Below, one piece after another: positions 1 to 8,535 of a DNA stretch of 38,220 bases. Source of the stretch: Planctomycetota bacterium (GTDB lineage: Bacteria > Planctomycetota > UBA1135 > GCA-002748355). The notes under the pieces are model-generated. The model searched no databases, had not been told where the DNA came from, and worked only from the letters and a program-made list of their open reading frames with translations. How positions within the stretch are numbered: the stretch's first letter is position 1; each line of letters begins with the position of its first letter. Where the stretch lies: the NCBI GenBank assembly GCA_026984035.1, contig JALSSW010000166.1:1-38220 (forward strand), given 5' to 3'. The translations under genes and the position numbers were made by a program.

Positions 1-1
1 T

Positions 2-1753
2 TTGTTCAAGGAGGGGCAGAGAACGCGCCTGGATGAAGAGGTCTATCCCAAGGTTCGGGTGACTGCCGCTGCGATTTTGGGAGGCAAGGGTCTCCGTTGG
101 GAGCCCAACGATCTGGGGCGGGCAATCTTGGAGGTCCCCGCTTCAAAACAAAGCCAGGTCTTTGAACTTGTCATGGGGCGGGGTGGAGTGGAGATCACTT
201 CCAAGATACGCCCACTCATGGAGAAGGAAGAGGAACCTGCTTCCTTGGGTTCCCTGACCAAGGGTGGGCCACCCCGCTGGGACAAGATCCTGGAAACAAA
301 GTTCCTCAAAGGCAGGGGAAAGGGTGCCTATGTCGTGGACAGTTTACAGATTCCCTTCAACAACCCCTGGCATTCAAGGCTTCGTTTTGGGGCTTTTGAT
401 TTCTTTCCGGATGGGAAGCGGGCTGCTCTCTCCACTTGGAACGGGGATGTGTGGATTGTCTCGGGTTTGGATCGGAAAGATGGAAAATTGTTTTGGAAGC
501 GCTTTGCGACAGGACTCTTCGATCCTCTCGGACTCAAAATTGTGGATGGCCTTATCTTGACCAATGGCAGGGACCGCATCACCCGCCTGCATGACCTCAA
601 CGGGGATGGGGAAGCCGATTTCTATGAGAGTTTCAACGATGCCGTGGTCGCAACGGAGGCCTTTCATGAGTTTAGTTTCGACTTACAAGAAGGTCCCGAT
701 GGGAGTCTCTACTTTTCGAAGGCGGGTCCTGTGCGTGCGGGGGGAAGGGGTTTTGAAAAGATCTTGCCCCATCACGGAACCATCCTGCGGGTGCCGTCGG
801 ATGGGAAAGGCTTGGAGGTGATGGCGACAGGTTTGCGCGCACCCAATGGGATTTCCATCCGTCCGGATGGCAAGGTGCTGACTTCGGGGGACAACGAGGG
901 CTCTTGGATGCCTCAGTGCCGGCTGAATTGGATCTGGGTGGGAAAGCCCTTTTTCGCGGGAGTGGTCCCGACGGCGCATCGCGGGACTGCACCAAAAACC
1001 TATGATGATCCGCTCTGTTGGATCCCTTGGGACATCGACAACTCGAGTGGGGGGCAGTGCTGGGTGACCAGCAAGCGCTGGGGGCCTTTTGAAGGGGATC
1101 TTTTGCACCTGTCCTATGGGACCTGTTCCTTGTTCAAGGTGTTGGTGGATCAGGGGGAGGGGAGCCATGCGGGCCAGGTGCAGGGGGGCGTTGTGCGCTT
1201 TCCTCTGCATTTTGCTTCGAGTGCGATGCGGGCACGTTTTCATCCTGGGACAGGGCAGCTCTACCTCGTGGGTTTCAAGGGCTGGCAGACGAGCGCGGCC
1301 CGCTTGTCGGCCTTCCACCGGATTCGTTACACGGGAAAACCGGTGTACCTGCCTAGGAAGATCCGGATCTTTCGGGATGGGATCCGCCTCAGTTTTACTG
1401 ATCCCTTGGATCCCGAGACGGCCCAGGATCCCGAAAGTTGGTCGGTGCAGCGTTGGAACTACAAATGGAGTTCAGACTATGGTTCGAGAGAATATTCTCT
1501 CAAAGATCCCAAAAAGGTGGGATCCACCAAAAGTCGTGCAGACAAGTTCGCAGCCCGTGACGAAAGGAAGATTCTGGCTGCCAAGCTCTCCAAAGATGGG
1601 CGCAGGGTGTTTTTGAAACTCTCCGATATGCGCCGGGTCATGCAGATGAAGATCGCTTACAACCTCGATGCCGCTGATGGGGCCTTGATGAAAAACGCGA
1701 TCTACTTGACTGTGAATTTCGTCCCCGAAGTTTCGGGGGAAAAAGAAGAATAA
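2..1753 (+). CDS. DUF6797-like beta-propeller protein, 5'-truncated by window edge
   Basis: This is the C-terminal 583 residues of a larger protein; the frame is open to the left edge, so the true start lies outside the window. The middle (about residues 110-430) reads like the soluble sugar-dehydrogenase/NHL-type propellers found in large planctomycete and verrucomicrobial secreted proteins: blades carry motifs such as DVWIVSGL, GLILTNGRDRITRLHDLNGDGEAD and GLRAPNGISIRPDG. The last 130 residues (FRDGIRLSFTDPLDP onward) resemble the Ig/CARDB-like tail seen after such propellers. A TAA stop is followed 8 bp later by the start of a multi-heme cytochrome gene, so the two are almost certainly co-transcribed; in this phylum such propellers and c-type cytochromes are often partners in periplasmic oxidation of sugars or polysaccharides. 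Substrate unknown. The family assignment rests on sequence resemblance and context only. Confidence 0.75.
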   Translation: MFKEGQRTRLDEEVYPKVRVTAAAILGGKGLRWEPNDLGRAILEVPASKQSQVFELVMGRGGVEITSKIRPLMEKEEEPASLGSLTKGGPPRWDKILETKFLKGRGKGAYVVDSLQIPFNNPWHSRLRFGAFDFFPDGKRAALSTWNGDVWIVSGLDRKDGKLFWKRFATGLFDPLGLKIVDGLILTNGRDRITRLHDLNGDGEADFYESFNDAVVATEAFHEFSFDLQEGPDGSLYFSKAGPVRAGGRGFEKILPHHGTILRVPSDGKGLEVMATGLRAPNGISIRPDGKVLTSGDNEGSWMPQCRLNWIWVGKPFFAGVVPTAHRGTAPKTYDDPLCWIPWDIDNSSGGQCWVTSKRWGPFEGDLLHLSYGTCSLFKVLVDQGEGSHAGQVQGGVVRFPLHFASSAMRARFHPGTGQLYLVGFKGWQTSAARLSAFHRIRYTGKPVYLPRKIRIFRDGIRLSFTDPLDPETAQDPESWSVQRWNYKWSSDYGSREYSLKDPKKVGSTKSRADKFAARDERKILAAKLSKDGRRVFLKLSDMRRVMQMKIAYNLDAADGALMKNAIYLTVNFVPEVSGEKEE

Positions 1754-1761
1754 GGACGGCT

Positions 1762-3690
1762 ATGTCACTTTTTCTCTTGGGCGCCCTTGCGTTTTTGCTT
1801 CCTCAATCTCCCGGGGTTCTGGCGAAGTTCGAAGGGAAGGGAGGGCAGGACAGTCGAACTCTCCCTCGCTTTGCTCTTTTTGTCCCAAAGGGGCGGAGCC
1901 CATCCCTGTTTTTGTCTCCCGGTCCTTTTCGCTTAAGGATGAAGGCTGACCTCCGGCTCAGTCTCCGGGATCGCTTTCGCTTCGCTCTCGAGGGGCGGGG
2001 GGAGGCCATCCTTCGCATCGGTCACAAGGTCCTTCTCTCCGGTCCTCTGAACCCTCCGGGCCAAGCCCCTCACCTCTCCAAGCGCATCCGCCTTCGAAAG
2101 GGCGCGAACCCCATCGAGATCGAATACCGATCCCCCGCAAGCGGCCCCGCCCAAATCCGGCTTCTCTGGCAGAGCAGCGACTTCCCCCTCGAACCCCTCC
2201 CCGCCCACCTCCTCAGCAGCCCCCCCCCGCCCAAAGGGGACACCCATTCTCGTTCCGAGTTGGTTGCTCTAAGTCGGGCCTCCTGCATGGCTTGCCATAC
2301 GGATCCCCAACTTCCCCAAGAGCGCCTCCCCGGCTTTCTCAGTCTCCAGGGTCCCGATCTCGGAGAAGCTCGCTCCCGCCTGCGCCTCTCCTGGTTTCTA
2401 GCTTGGGTGCAAAATCCAAAGTCTTTTCGCCCCAGGGCCCGCATGCCCCGCCTCCTGCATGGTGAGGACAGCCTGTCCGAAGCCAGGGATCTGGCCGCCT
2501 TCCTCGGGCTTGAGGAAGGGGAGCGGGCTGAGGCCGACCCTGCCCAGGTGCGAGAGGGATGCCGGCTCTTTCGGGAACTTCGCTGCGCCTCCTGTCACAG
2601 CTTGGATCCCATTGCATCGCCTGCTTCCCCGGATTCAGGGACCCCTTCCCAGGCATCTCCCCTTTCTTCCCACCATTCCAAGATCCCCCTGCACAAGCTT
2701 GCTTGGAAATTCCGGACAGGGGCTCTCGCCCGCTTCCTCCTAAACCCCACCCAGCACAGGCCCCGCAGTGCCATGCCTCAATTCTCTCTCCAACCCGCCC
2801 AAGCCTCGGCCCTGGCCGCTTTTTTGCAGCAGGGTCGGCAAAAAGGGACAGCCTTCCTTCGACCTTCACCCTCCCCCAAGGCCGGCGACCCGAACCGCGG
2901 CAGGGCCCTGTTTCGTGAGCGGGCTTGTAGCGCCTGCCACAGGGGAGTTCCTCCGAAGGCTCCCCCCCTCCCCCTGCAAGCGCCCAAGGCCCCTCCCTAC
3001 CTAAAGCTCCCCCCGGGCAAGCCTTGCCCAAGGACCAAGGCCTTGCGTCTTCCTCTTTCCCGGCTCCCCCTGGGCCTTCCTGTCGATGAGGCGGCAGGGG
3101 CACTCATGCTCTCTCTTCGTTGTGCCTCCTGCCATGAGGGAGCTCATCCCAGGGGGCTACCCAGCCTTGAGGCCATTGGCGAAAAGCTCCGGCCTTCCGC
3201 CCTCCGTGCTTTATTCCAGGGCAGGGCCCCCCGTGCCCGCCCCTGGCTCAAGGCCAAAATGCCTGCCTTCGCGGCTTATGCCGACACCCTTGTCCAGGGT
3301 CTCTGCGCCGAAGTCGGTCTCTCGGACAAGGATGTTGCAAAAGGCTCCCTTCCTCGGAAGCTTGCCCAAATCGGGAAAAAACTGGTTTCAAACCAAGGCG
3401 GCTTCTCCTGTGTCCTTTGTCATGCCGTGGGGAATACCAAGGCCCTCCAGGTGTTCGAGGTGGAAGGCATCAACTTCGCCCTGATTTCCCACCGTCTGCG
3501 CAAGCCCTATTATGACCGTTGGATGTGGAACCCTCAGCGCATTGTTCCCTCCACGAAGATGCCACGCTTTGGGACCAGCGAGGGGAGCACAGCCTTTACT
3601 GAAATCTTGGATGGGGATGCCAAGAAGCAGTTTGATGCGATCTGGACCTATCTCGAAGCCCTTGGAGAGGGGAAGTTCAAAGAACACTGA
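1762..3690 (+). CDS. secreted 5-heme c-type cytochrome with PA14-like N-domain
   Basis: The product is 642 aa with a signal peptide (MSLFLLGALAFLLPQSPGVLA). Residues 22-150 look like a degenerate PA14-type sandwich (FRLRMKADLRL, LRIGHKVLLSG, KGANPIEIEYR). Five CXXCH heme sites follow at about residues 175 (CMACH), 275 (CASCH), 389 (CSACH), 454 (CASCH) and 550 (CVLCH). Several cytochrome-c modules carry a downstream Met (for example PRARMPRLL, PRSAMPQF, STKMPRFG) that could be the distal heme ligand. The start is supported by an AGGA-like ribosome site a few bases before the ATG and by the 8-bp gap from the upstream propeller gene. Proline-rich linkers (residues 150-160 and 395-420) separate the modules. 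It probably accepts electrons in the periplasm from the upstream propeller protein; that partnership is inferred from adjacency. Confidence 0.85.
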   Translation: MSLFLLGALAFLLPQSPGVLAKFEGKGGQDSRTLPRFALFVPKGRSPSLFLSPGPFRLRMKADLRLSLRDRFRFALEGRGEAILRIGHKVLLSGPLNPPGQAPHLSKRIRLRKGANPIEIEYRSPASGPAQIRLLWQSSDFPLEPLPAHLLSSPPPPKGDTHSRSELVALSRASCMACHTDPQLPQERLPGFLSLQGPDLGEARSRLRLSWFLAWVQNPKSFRPRARMPRLLHGEDSLSEARDLAAFLGLEEGERAEADPAQVREGCRLFRELRCASCHSLDPIASPASPDSGTPSQASPLSSHHSKIPLHKLAWKFRTGALARFLLNPTQHRPRSAMPQFSLQPAQASALAAFLQQGRQKGTAFLRPSPSPKAGDPNRGRALFRERACSACHRGVPPKAPPLPLQAPKAPPYLKLPPGKPCPRTKALRLPLSRLPLGLPVDEAAGALMLSLRCASCHEGAHPRGLPSLEAIGEKLRPSALRALFQGRAPRARPWLKAKMPAFAAYADTLVQGLCAEVGLSDKDVAKGSLPRKLAQIGKKLVSNQGGFSCVLCHAVGNTKALQVFEVEGINFALISHRLRKPYYDRWMWNPQRIVPSTKMPRFGTSEGSTAFTEILDGDAKKQFDAIWTYLEALGEGKFKEH

Positions 3691-3780
3691 AAAAACACTG
3701 ATTGCCATCCATAAAAAGGGGCGGATTCTCCCTTCACATTCCTTTGTTGTTGAACGCAACACTTATGAAAAGGGGGAATG

Positions 3781-4200
3781 ATGAAAGTTATCACTACAAT
3801 CGCCTCGGCCCTTGGCCTTTTTTCCATGTTTGTCTCCTCAGGACAGCTCAATGCCTCTGAAGAAAAACCAAATGTGGAGGTTTTTTCCGGTGGAGGTTGG
3901 GTCTCAGCCCCAACAGGAGTGACCAGCTTTGACAAGGTCACCACTTCTGCTCGAGGGCATGTGCAATACTGGCTTTTTTGGGAAAAAATCAATGGTGTTT
4001 GGACCCTTCTTTTTCGCATCCGACGAGTCCCACCGGACCCCTCGGTCAGCAAAGAAGAAGCGGATACTTTGAATGGCTGTTTGAACAACAAATCCAATGG
4101 CCAGATCTCAGTTCATCATGGGAATGGGGGCTCGAGTCTCGAAGGAGCCACGGAATTTCCTGGAGAAATCACCCGGGATTATGGGACAATCGGCAAATAA
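3781..4200 (+). CDS. small secreted protein of unknown function
   Basis: A 139-residue product with an N-terminal signal peptide (MKVITTIASALGLFSMFVSSGQLNA, likely cut after NA). The mature part of about 115 residues has one Cys, several aromatic residues in a short beta-rich stretch (HVQYWLFWEKINGVWTLLFRIRR) and a Gly/Ser-rich tail. I do not recognise a family. Two adjacent ATGs (3778 and 3781) are possible; the second is better spaced from the purine run AAAAGGGGGA. It sits 90 bp after the cytochrome gene and 20 bp before a membrane-anchored gene, and its base composition is lower in GC than its neighbours, like the cysteine-rich gene near the right edge. A real gene is likely because of the signal peptide and ribosome site; its function is unknown. 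Confidence 0.6.
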   Translation: MKVITTIASALGLFSMFVSSGQLNASEEKPNVEVFSGGGWVSAPTGVTSFDKVTTSARGHVQYWLFWEKINGVWTLLFRIRRVPPDPSVSKEEADTLNGCLNNKSNGQISVHHGNGGSSLEGATEFPGEITRDYGTIGK

Positions 4201-4220
4201 TTCTTTGCATGTGAATACCT

Positions 4221-5456
4221 ATGAAAAACCACCTCCCTTTGCTTTTCTTTAGCCTCTTTGTTCTGACGGGCTTTGCTTTGTTCTTCATAAAGAGCCCAAG
4301 GAAAGTGGAGAAGGTTTCCCTTCTCTCACAGGGGGAAACTTCCTCTGAGGAAAGGGAGGGTCAGGTTGGGCAGCAAGCGGTCCAGGTGCAAAGAAGGGAA
4401 AAGGCCGAGGACGAAGGTTCCCGAGAGGCTTCTTCCTTGGCCAAGCCGGCCTCCGCGAAGCTTCCCAAGTCCAAAGGGCGGGTGGAACTCAAGGGGCTGG
4501 TTGTGGATCCCCTGGGACGTCCCTTGCCCGACGCTGTCATTGGGTTTCGATATCCGGTGACGGAGGGAGGAAGCGAGGGGAAGAGCAGAAAGGAGGGAGC
4601 CAAGGTCGAGTATCAAGGCCTTCGCCTGGGCAGCACGGAACTCAACGGGACCTTTTCCTTTTTATTGAAGCGCCGCTATCTCGAGAAAGGGAAGCTCACC
4701 GTAACGCATTCGCGTTTTACGCCCCAAGCTCTTCCCCCCGTCCTTGGCCCCGGGGGAAGCGTTGAGGCCTTTCGGATTCGGATGAAAAAGGGCGTTTCTT
4801 TTCAAATCGTTCTGCAGGACGAGCAACGCCCTCTTCCTGGGCTCGAAGTGGACCTCACGCAGTACCGAGTGGATGAACCCGATGCCTTGCCCATTGGTGG
4901 GATCTTGATGGATGGACTCGGGCTTGGGATCCAAATTAAGCATGGTCGTTCAGATGCTATGGGAGTGGTCCCCATCCACAATTGGCCTGAAGGGAAACCA
5001 GTGTTGATGGGAGTCTTCGGGAAGGTTCGGGGGATGAGGATCCTCTCCATCAAGCCTCGTTTCAAAGTTTTGCCTCCTTTTCAGTTTTGTCCTAAGAACC
5101 TGGTGGCTTTCTTCCCCGAAGCGGGAAAACGTTATGGGGTCGAGGTGATCCCAGATCCCAAGCGCATCCTGCGCATCCAAGGAAAGGCCTTGGGGTTTAC
5201 CAAAGAAGAGCGTTCCAAGATTTTTGCGTGGGTTTTTTATCACGGAAGCGGACCACTCATTCGGTTGAAGTGGATTGGGGAGTCCTTTCGGGGGACCCAT
5301 AATTTATTTGAAGGCTCAAAAACGACTACGTCTTTTTCCCTCGTGTTTCGGATGCGAGGCGCCACGAGGGGTGAATGGAAGGTGTTGAAGACCTTCGGAC
5401 CCTTTGATCTCGCCTCTACCCGAACCCTAAGCAAGCTTCTCCTCCAAAAACCGTAG
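4221..5456 (+). CDS. membrane-anchored protein with carboxypeptidase-regulatory-like domain
   Basis: The 411-residue product begins with an uncleaved-looking hydrophobic anchor (NHLPLLFFSLFVLTGFALFFI, residues 3-23), then a charged, low-complexity spacer (24-88). At about 90-170 there is a carboxypeptidase-D regulatory-like/transthyretin-type beta sandwich: VELKGLVVDPLGRPLPDAVI, then STELNGTFSFLL and KLTVTHSRFTPQ, the usual 'G.V.D..G.P..gA.V......T...G.F.l' pattern. The remaining 230 residues contain beta-rich segments with no family I recognise. Planctomycetes carry many such single-pass proteins with extracytoplasmic sandwich domains, usually of unknown role. A perfect stem with a T-run overlaps the stop codon, so this is the last gene of the transcript. 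Confidence 0.7.
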   Translation: MKNHLPLLFFSLFVLTGFALFFIKSPRKVEKVSLLSQGETSSEEREGQVGQQAVQVQRREKAEDEGSREASSLAKPASAKLPKSKGRVELKGLVVDPLGRPLPDAVIGFRYPVTEGGSEGKSRKEGAKVEYQGLRLGSTELNGTFSFLLKRRYLEKGKLTVTHSRFTPQALPPVLGPGGSVEAFRIRMKKGVSFQIVLQDEQRPLPGLEVDLTQYRVDEPDALPIGGILMDGLGLGIQIKHGRSDAMGVVPIHNWPEGKPVLMGVFGKVRGMRILSIKPRFKVLPPFQFCPKNLVAFFPEAGKRYGVEVIPDPKRILRIQGKALGFTKEERSKIFAWVFYHGSGPLIRLKWIGESFRGTHNLFEGSKTTTSFSLVFRMRGATRGEWKVLKTFGPFDLASTRTLSKLLLQKP

Positions 5457-5477
5457 AAAACCCGTCCGCGGTTTTTT
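5446..5477 (+). terminator. intrinsic terminator overlapping a stop codon
   Basis: AAAAACCG (5446-5453) and CGGTTTTT (5469-5476) form a perfect 8-bp stem that ends in a run of seven T. The TAG stop of the preceding gene lies in the 15-nt loop. It is placed to end transcription of the 1-5456 gene group. Confidence 0.65.
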
Positions 5478-5574
5478 TGTGCCCGAGAGCCCTCCGGCCT
5501 TTCAGGCACACCAAGGATCTAAAGCCTCCCGAAAACCTCGATCTATTCTGCAACCGCTGGAAGCCTTTTCACCA

Positions 5575-5596
5575 GAAACCCCCTAGAGGGGTTTTC
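5575..5596 (+). terminator. second hairpin, terminator-like
   Basis: AAACCCC (5576-5582) and GGGGTTT (5588-5594) form a 7-bp stem with a 5-nt loop, followed by only two further T before a C-rich stretch. It lies about 55 bp before the next gene. It could back up the first terminator or attenuate the downstream gene. The rest of 5478-5650 shows nothing else I can name. Confidence 0.4.
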
Positions 5597-5650
5597 TATC
5601 CCCCTTGTCCTTCCTAGACTCCGCGGTTTTGAACCTTGGGAAGGCAGAGC

Positions 5651-6838
5651 ATGGCAAAGCGTCTTGGAATCGGGTTGATCGGCCAAGCCTTTATGGGCAA
5701 GGCCCACAGTAACGCCTGGGGGCAGGCGACTCGGTTTTTCAACCTCCCTTTGGAACCCACCTTCGCCCATGTGGCGGCACGGGACCAAAACTGCCTCGCC
5801 GCCTTTGCCGGCCGCTTCGGCTGGGAGCGATGGAGCAGAACCCTTAGCGCCCTGCTCCGCGACCCTGCGGTAGAGCTCGTCGACATCGTGACGCCCAATC
5901 ACCTGCACGCCAAACAAGCTCTGGCCGCTTTCGAGGCCGGAAAGCATGTCGCCTGCGAAAAGCCCCTGGCGCGAAGTTTGGACGAAGCCAAACAAATGCT
6001 GCAAGCCGCACGAAAGGCAGCCGGGAAGGGCCAAAAAAGCTATGTATGGTTTAACTACCGGCGCTGCCCGGCCATCGGCCTTGCCTATCAACTCATCCGC
6101 GAAGGACGGCTTGGTCGAATCTATGAGGTTCGCGCCTCCTATCTCCAGTCTTGGGGAGGTCCGGGCACTCCCATGAGCTGGCGTTTTGAAAAATCCAAAG
6201 CCGGTTCAGGTGCCCTCGGGGATCTGGGCGCCCATCTTGTCGACCTTGTAAGGTTCTTGACGGGCGAAGAATTCCTCCATGTCGAAGGCGCCGCTTCCCG
6301 GACCTTTATCCGCGAGCGTTCCCTCTCCCAGGGGTTGAAACCCTCCAAAGCGGGATCTAAGACCTCCAAGCTTCAGACCAAGGGACGTTCCAATGTCGAT
6401 GATCTCTTTGGATTCTTCGCAGGCCTGAGCGGAGGGGCGCTCTGTAGTTTCGAAGTCAGCCGCCTTGCTAGCGGCCGCCTCAATCAAAACCGCCTCGAAA
6501 TCTATGGGGATCAAGGAGCCCTCATCTTCGATTTCGAAGAAATGAATGTTCTTCGTTTCTTGGACGCAACGCTTCCGCGTCGAGAACAGGGTTTTCGCCG
6601 GATCATGGCCACCGATACGTCCCATCCTTGGGTGTCCGCTTGGTGGCCCGAGGGTCATCTCCTCGGATACGAGCATGGCTTCGTGCACATGGCGGCCGAC
6701 ATCTGTCGGGATTTGGCGGGGGAGTCCCCCGAGCTTCCTCTTCCGACCTTCGAGGATGGGTACCAGGTCCAAGCGGTCCTGGATGCTGCCCTCCGCTCGG
6801 CATGCGAAGGAAAGAAACAAAAAATCTCCAAGGCTTAA
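5651..6838 (+). CDS. Gfo/Idh/MocA family NAD(P)-dependent oxidoreductase
   Basis: The product is a 395-residue cytoplasmic oxidoreductase that would act on the hydroxyl of a sugar, inositol or similar polyol using NAD(P). The N-terminal Rossmann fold carries GIGLIGQAFMGKAHSNAW (residues 6-23), and the family hallmark EKP is at 103-105 (KHVACEKPLARSLDEAKQM). The C-terminal domain has the expected substrate/catalytic region FNYRRCPA (134-141) and GALGDLGAHLVDLVRF (188-203), where the DxxxH pair D191/H195 is conserved in the family. Length is typical. I chose the ATG with the GGAAGG purine run upstream; a TTG 15 bp earlier is in frame but less likely. It ends 7 bp before the glycosyltransferase gene, so the two are probably one transcript, which suggests a role in making or recycling a sugar. 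The substrate cannot be told from the sequence. Confidence 0.9.
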   Translation: MAKRLGIGLIGQAFMGKAHSNAWGQATRFFNLPLEPTFAHVAARDQNCLAAFAGRFGWERWSRTLSALLRDPAVELVDIVTPNHLHAKQALAAFEAGKHVACEKPLARSLDEAKQMLQAARKAAGKGQKSYVWFNYRRCPAIGLAYQLIREGRLGRIYEVRASYLQSWGGPGTPMSWRFEKSKAGSGALGDLGAHLVDLVRFLTGEEFLHVEGAASRTFIRERSLSQGLKPSKAGSKTSKLQTKGRSNVDDLFGFFAGLSGGALCSFEVSRLASGRLNQNRLEIYGDQGALIFDFEEMNVLRFLDATLPRREQGFRRIMATDTSHPWVSAWWPEGHLLGYEHGFVHMAADICRDLAGESPELPLPTFEDGYQVQAVLDAALRSACEGKKQKISKA

Positions 6839-6845
6839 GCCGCTC

Positions 6846-8237
6846 ATGAAGAAGGCCGGTTGGGAAATCTTCTTGCTCCTGGGCCTTTGCGCGCTGGCCT
6901 TGTTCTTGGCCTTGCAACGAGCCGAATGGGTTCCTGACGATTCGGACATTGTCCTCCGATATGCGGCAAACCTTTTGCATGGAAAGGGCTTTTGCTATTC
7001 CCCCGGGGACAGGGTCCTCGGTTCCACTTCTGTTTTGAATCCCCTTCTGATCGCAGGGATGGCTGTCCCTCTGGGAGGAGATCTCATCCTATCCAGGGCA
7101 CTTTTGTTTGCCCTCTCTCTCTCGGGTCTCTTGCTCCTGGTGTACCGGGCCTTCCGCAAACAGGGGGCAGTCCCTTCCTGGTTGGCCGCCACCAATGTCC
7201 TCGCTCTGCCTCTCCTCTATCGAACACTTGGCCTCGAAACCGTCCTGGTTCTTTTTTTGGCAACAGGCTCGGTCCTGTTCTACCAGGCTCGCCGATACCG
7301 CCTTCTCGGCCTGAGCTTGGGTGTCCTCTATCTCGCTCGGCCGGATGGGTTCGTGTTGGTCCTGGTTCTTCTGGGCCACTTTCTCCTGTGTCGCCGGCAG
7401 GAAGAAGATTGGAAGGCTCCTCTTGCCTGGGTGGGTGGACTTGCTCTGGCCGTTGTCCTCCCCTGGCTGCTTTATGCTTGGACCCATTTTGGGACACCCC
7501 TTCCAGGGACCTTGGAGGCCAAGATGGCGCAGCGGGCCTCGGGCGCGTGGGGGGGGAGTTTTTTTTCGGGCCTTAAAAAAAGCCTGGACGCTTTCGATAC
7601 CAGGGGCCTTCTCCCACCCAAGCTCCTACGCTGGTTGTTGTTCCCCTCTCTTCTTTTCGGTTTGTGGAAGGGACCGCTGCGCCTCCTGGTCCTCTGGGGG
7701 CTCATCCTCAGCCTGGCCTATTGCCTGCTCAATCCTCCCTTCTACCACTGGTATGGCCTGCCCCTGCATTTTGCCGCCCTCCTCGGATTCAGTGCTCTCG
7801 TGGCATGGCTCTGGCAAGGAAATAAAAGGATCCCTGCGCTTATCCTCAACTTGGGCTTTCTTCTTTTGGCCTTTCCTTCTTTGGGGACTCCCAAGCCCTC
7901 GCGGACCTATCCTGAGTACCGTGAGGCGGCAAAATGGATCAGGGCCCACACCCCCAAGAGTGCGAAGATCGCTGCCTTCGAGATCGGTGTCCTGGGTTTC
8001 CGCATCGAAGGGCGTCCCATTCGGGATTTTTTGGGACTGGTGGGACCGGCGGATTACCAAGCCATAGCTCGGGGAGAGTTTGCTTGGTGGTTGGCAGGGC
8101 CGCTGCCGGACTGTGTCTTGTTCCATCGACCCCCTTGGAAACGATTAGAAGCTCCCGCCCTCAAAGATCCCAGGTTTTCCCGTTCCTATACAAAGGCCTG
8201 GGAAGGGAAGGGGGTGCAGCTCTTCCTGAGACGCTAA
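6846..8237 (+). CDS. GT-C fold polytopic membrane glycosyltransferase
   Basis: A 463-residue integral membrane protein with about nine to ten hydrophobic helices. After the first helix comes an acidic loop, VPDDSDIVLRYAANLLHGKGFCYSPGDRVLGSTSVLNPLL (given in two parts here: residues 29-48, then 49-69), which matches the first periplasmic loop of polyprenyl-phosphate-dependent GT-C enzymes related to arabinofuranosyl- and mannosyltransferases. D31, D32 and D34 are the candidate catalytic acids. The C-terminal soluble part (WIRAHTPKSAKIAAFEIGVLGF onward) also resembles that family. Such enzymes move a sugar from a lipid carrier to an acceptor on the outer face of the membrane. The ATG at 6846 was chosen because it starts the first membrane helix just after the upstream stop. 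Donor and acceptor are unknown. Confidence 0.78.
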   Translation: MKKAGWEIFLLLGLCALALFLALQRAEWVPDDSDIVLRYAANLLHGKGFCYSPGDRVLGSTSVLNPLLIAGMAVPLGGDLILSRALLFALSLSGLLLLVYRAFRKQGAVPSWLAATNVLALPLLYRTLGLETVLVLFLATGSVLFYQARRYRLLGLSLGVLYLARPDGFVLVLVLLGHFLLCRRQEEDWKAPLAWVGGLALAVVLPWLLYAWTHFGTPLPGTLEAKMAQRASGAWGGSFFSGLKKSLDAFDTRGLLPPKLLRWLLFPSLLFGLWKGPLRLLVLWGLILSLAYCLLNPPFYHWYGLPLHFAALLGFSALVAWLWQGNKRIPALILNLGFLLLAFPSLGTPKPSRTYPEYREAAKWIRAHTPKSAKIAAFEIGVLGFRIEGRPIRDFLGLVGPADYQAIARGEFAWWLAGPLPDCVLFHRPPWKRLEAPALKDPRFSRSYTKAWEGKGVQLFLRR

Positions 8238-8289
8238 TTCTTGGAAGGAAGGCTTCGGTCCCCAGAGCCGGTTCAAAGGGCGGGGTTGG

Positions 8290-8535
8290 TCAGGGAACCT
8301 CTTCTTCGAGCCTTTCGATGGAAACGCCGCATACAATGTGGAGGCGGTAGACCCAAGCCAAGCGGTCCAAGGCCTCCTCGGGAAGGAGAACCTCTCCTTG
8401 AACGATTCGCCCTTCACCCAAAAGGCCACGCCGATAAATTTCGAGAACGAAGGATTCTTCCAGACTGTATACCTTGGCAGCCGAAGCGACCCGCCAATAA
8501 GCAACGCCCTCAATGTGCGTGATCGCATGGTTCAT
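8290..8535 (-). CDS. cbpM: CbpM-like chaperone modulator (MerR-like)
   Basis: An 81-residue protein matching the CbpM pattern: an N-terminal strand/helix region, then YSLEESFVLEIYRRGLLGEG, RIVQGEVLLPEEALDRLAWVYRLHIVCGVSIERLEEEVP. In E. coli, CbpM binds the J-domain of CbpA and restrains it. The gene starts within the stop codon of the J-domain gene (TGATG, one base shared), so translation is coupled and the two proteins should be made together. It is about 20 residues shorter than E. coli CbpM, mostly at the C-terminal end. The symbol rests on this genetic linkage plus the residue pattern; a generic MerR-like helix-turn-helix protein is the alternative. Confidence 0.75.
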   Translation of the reverse strand: MNHAITHIEGVAYWRVASAAKVYSLEESFVLEIYRRGLLGEGRIVQGEVLLPEEALDRLAWVYRLHIVCGVSIERLEEEVP

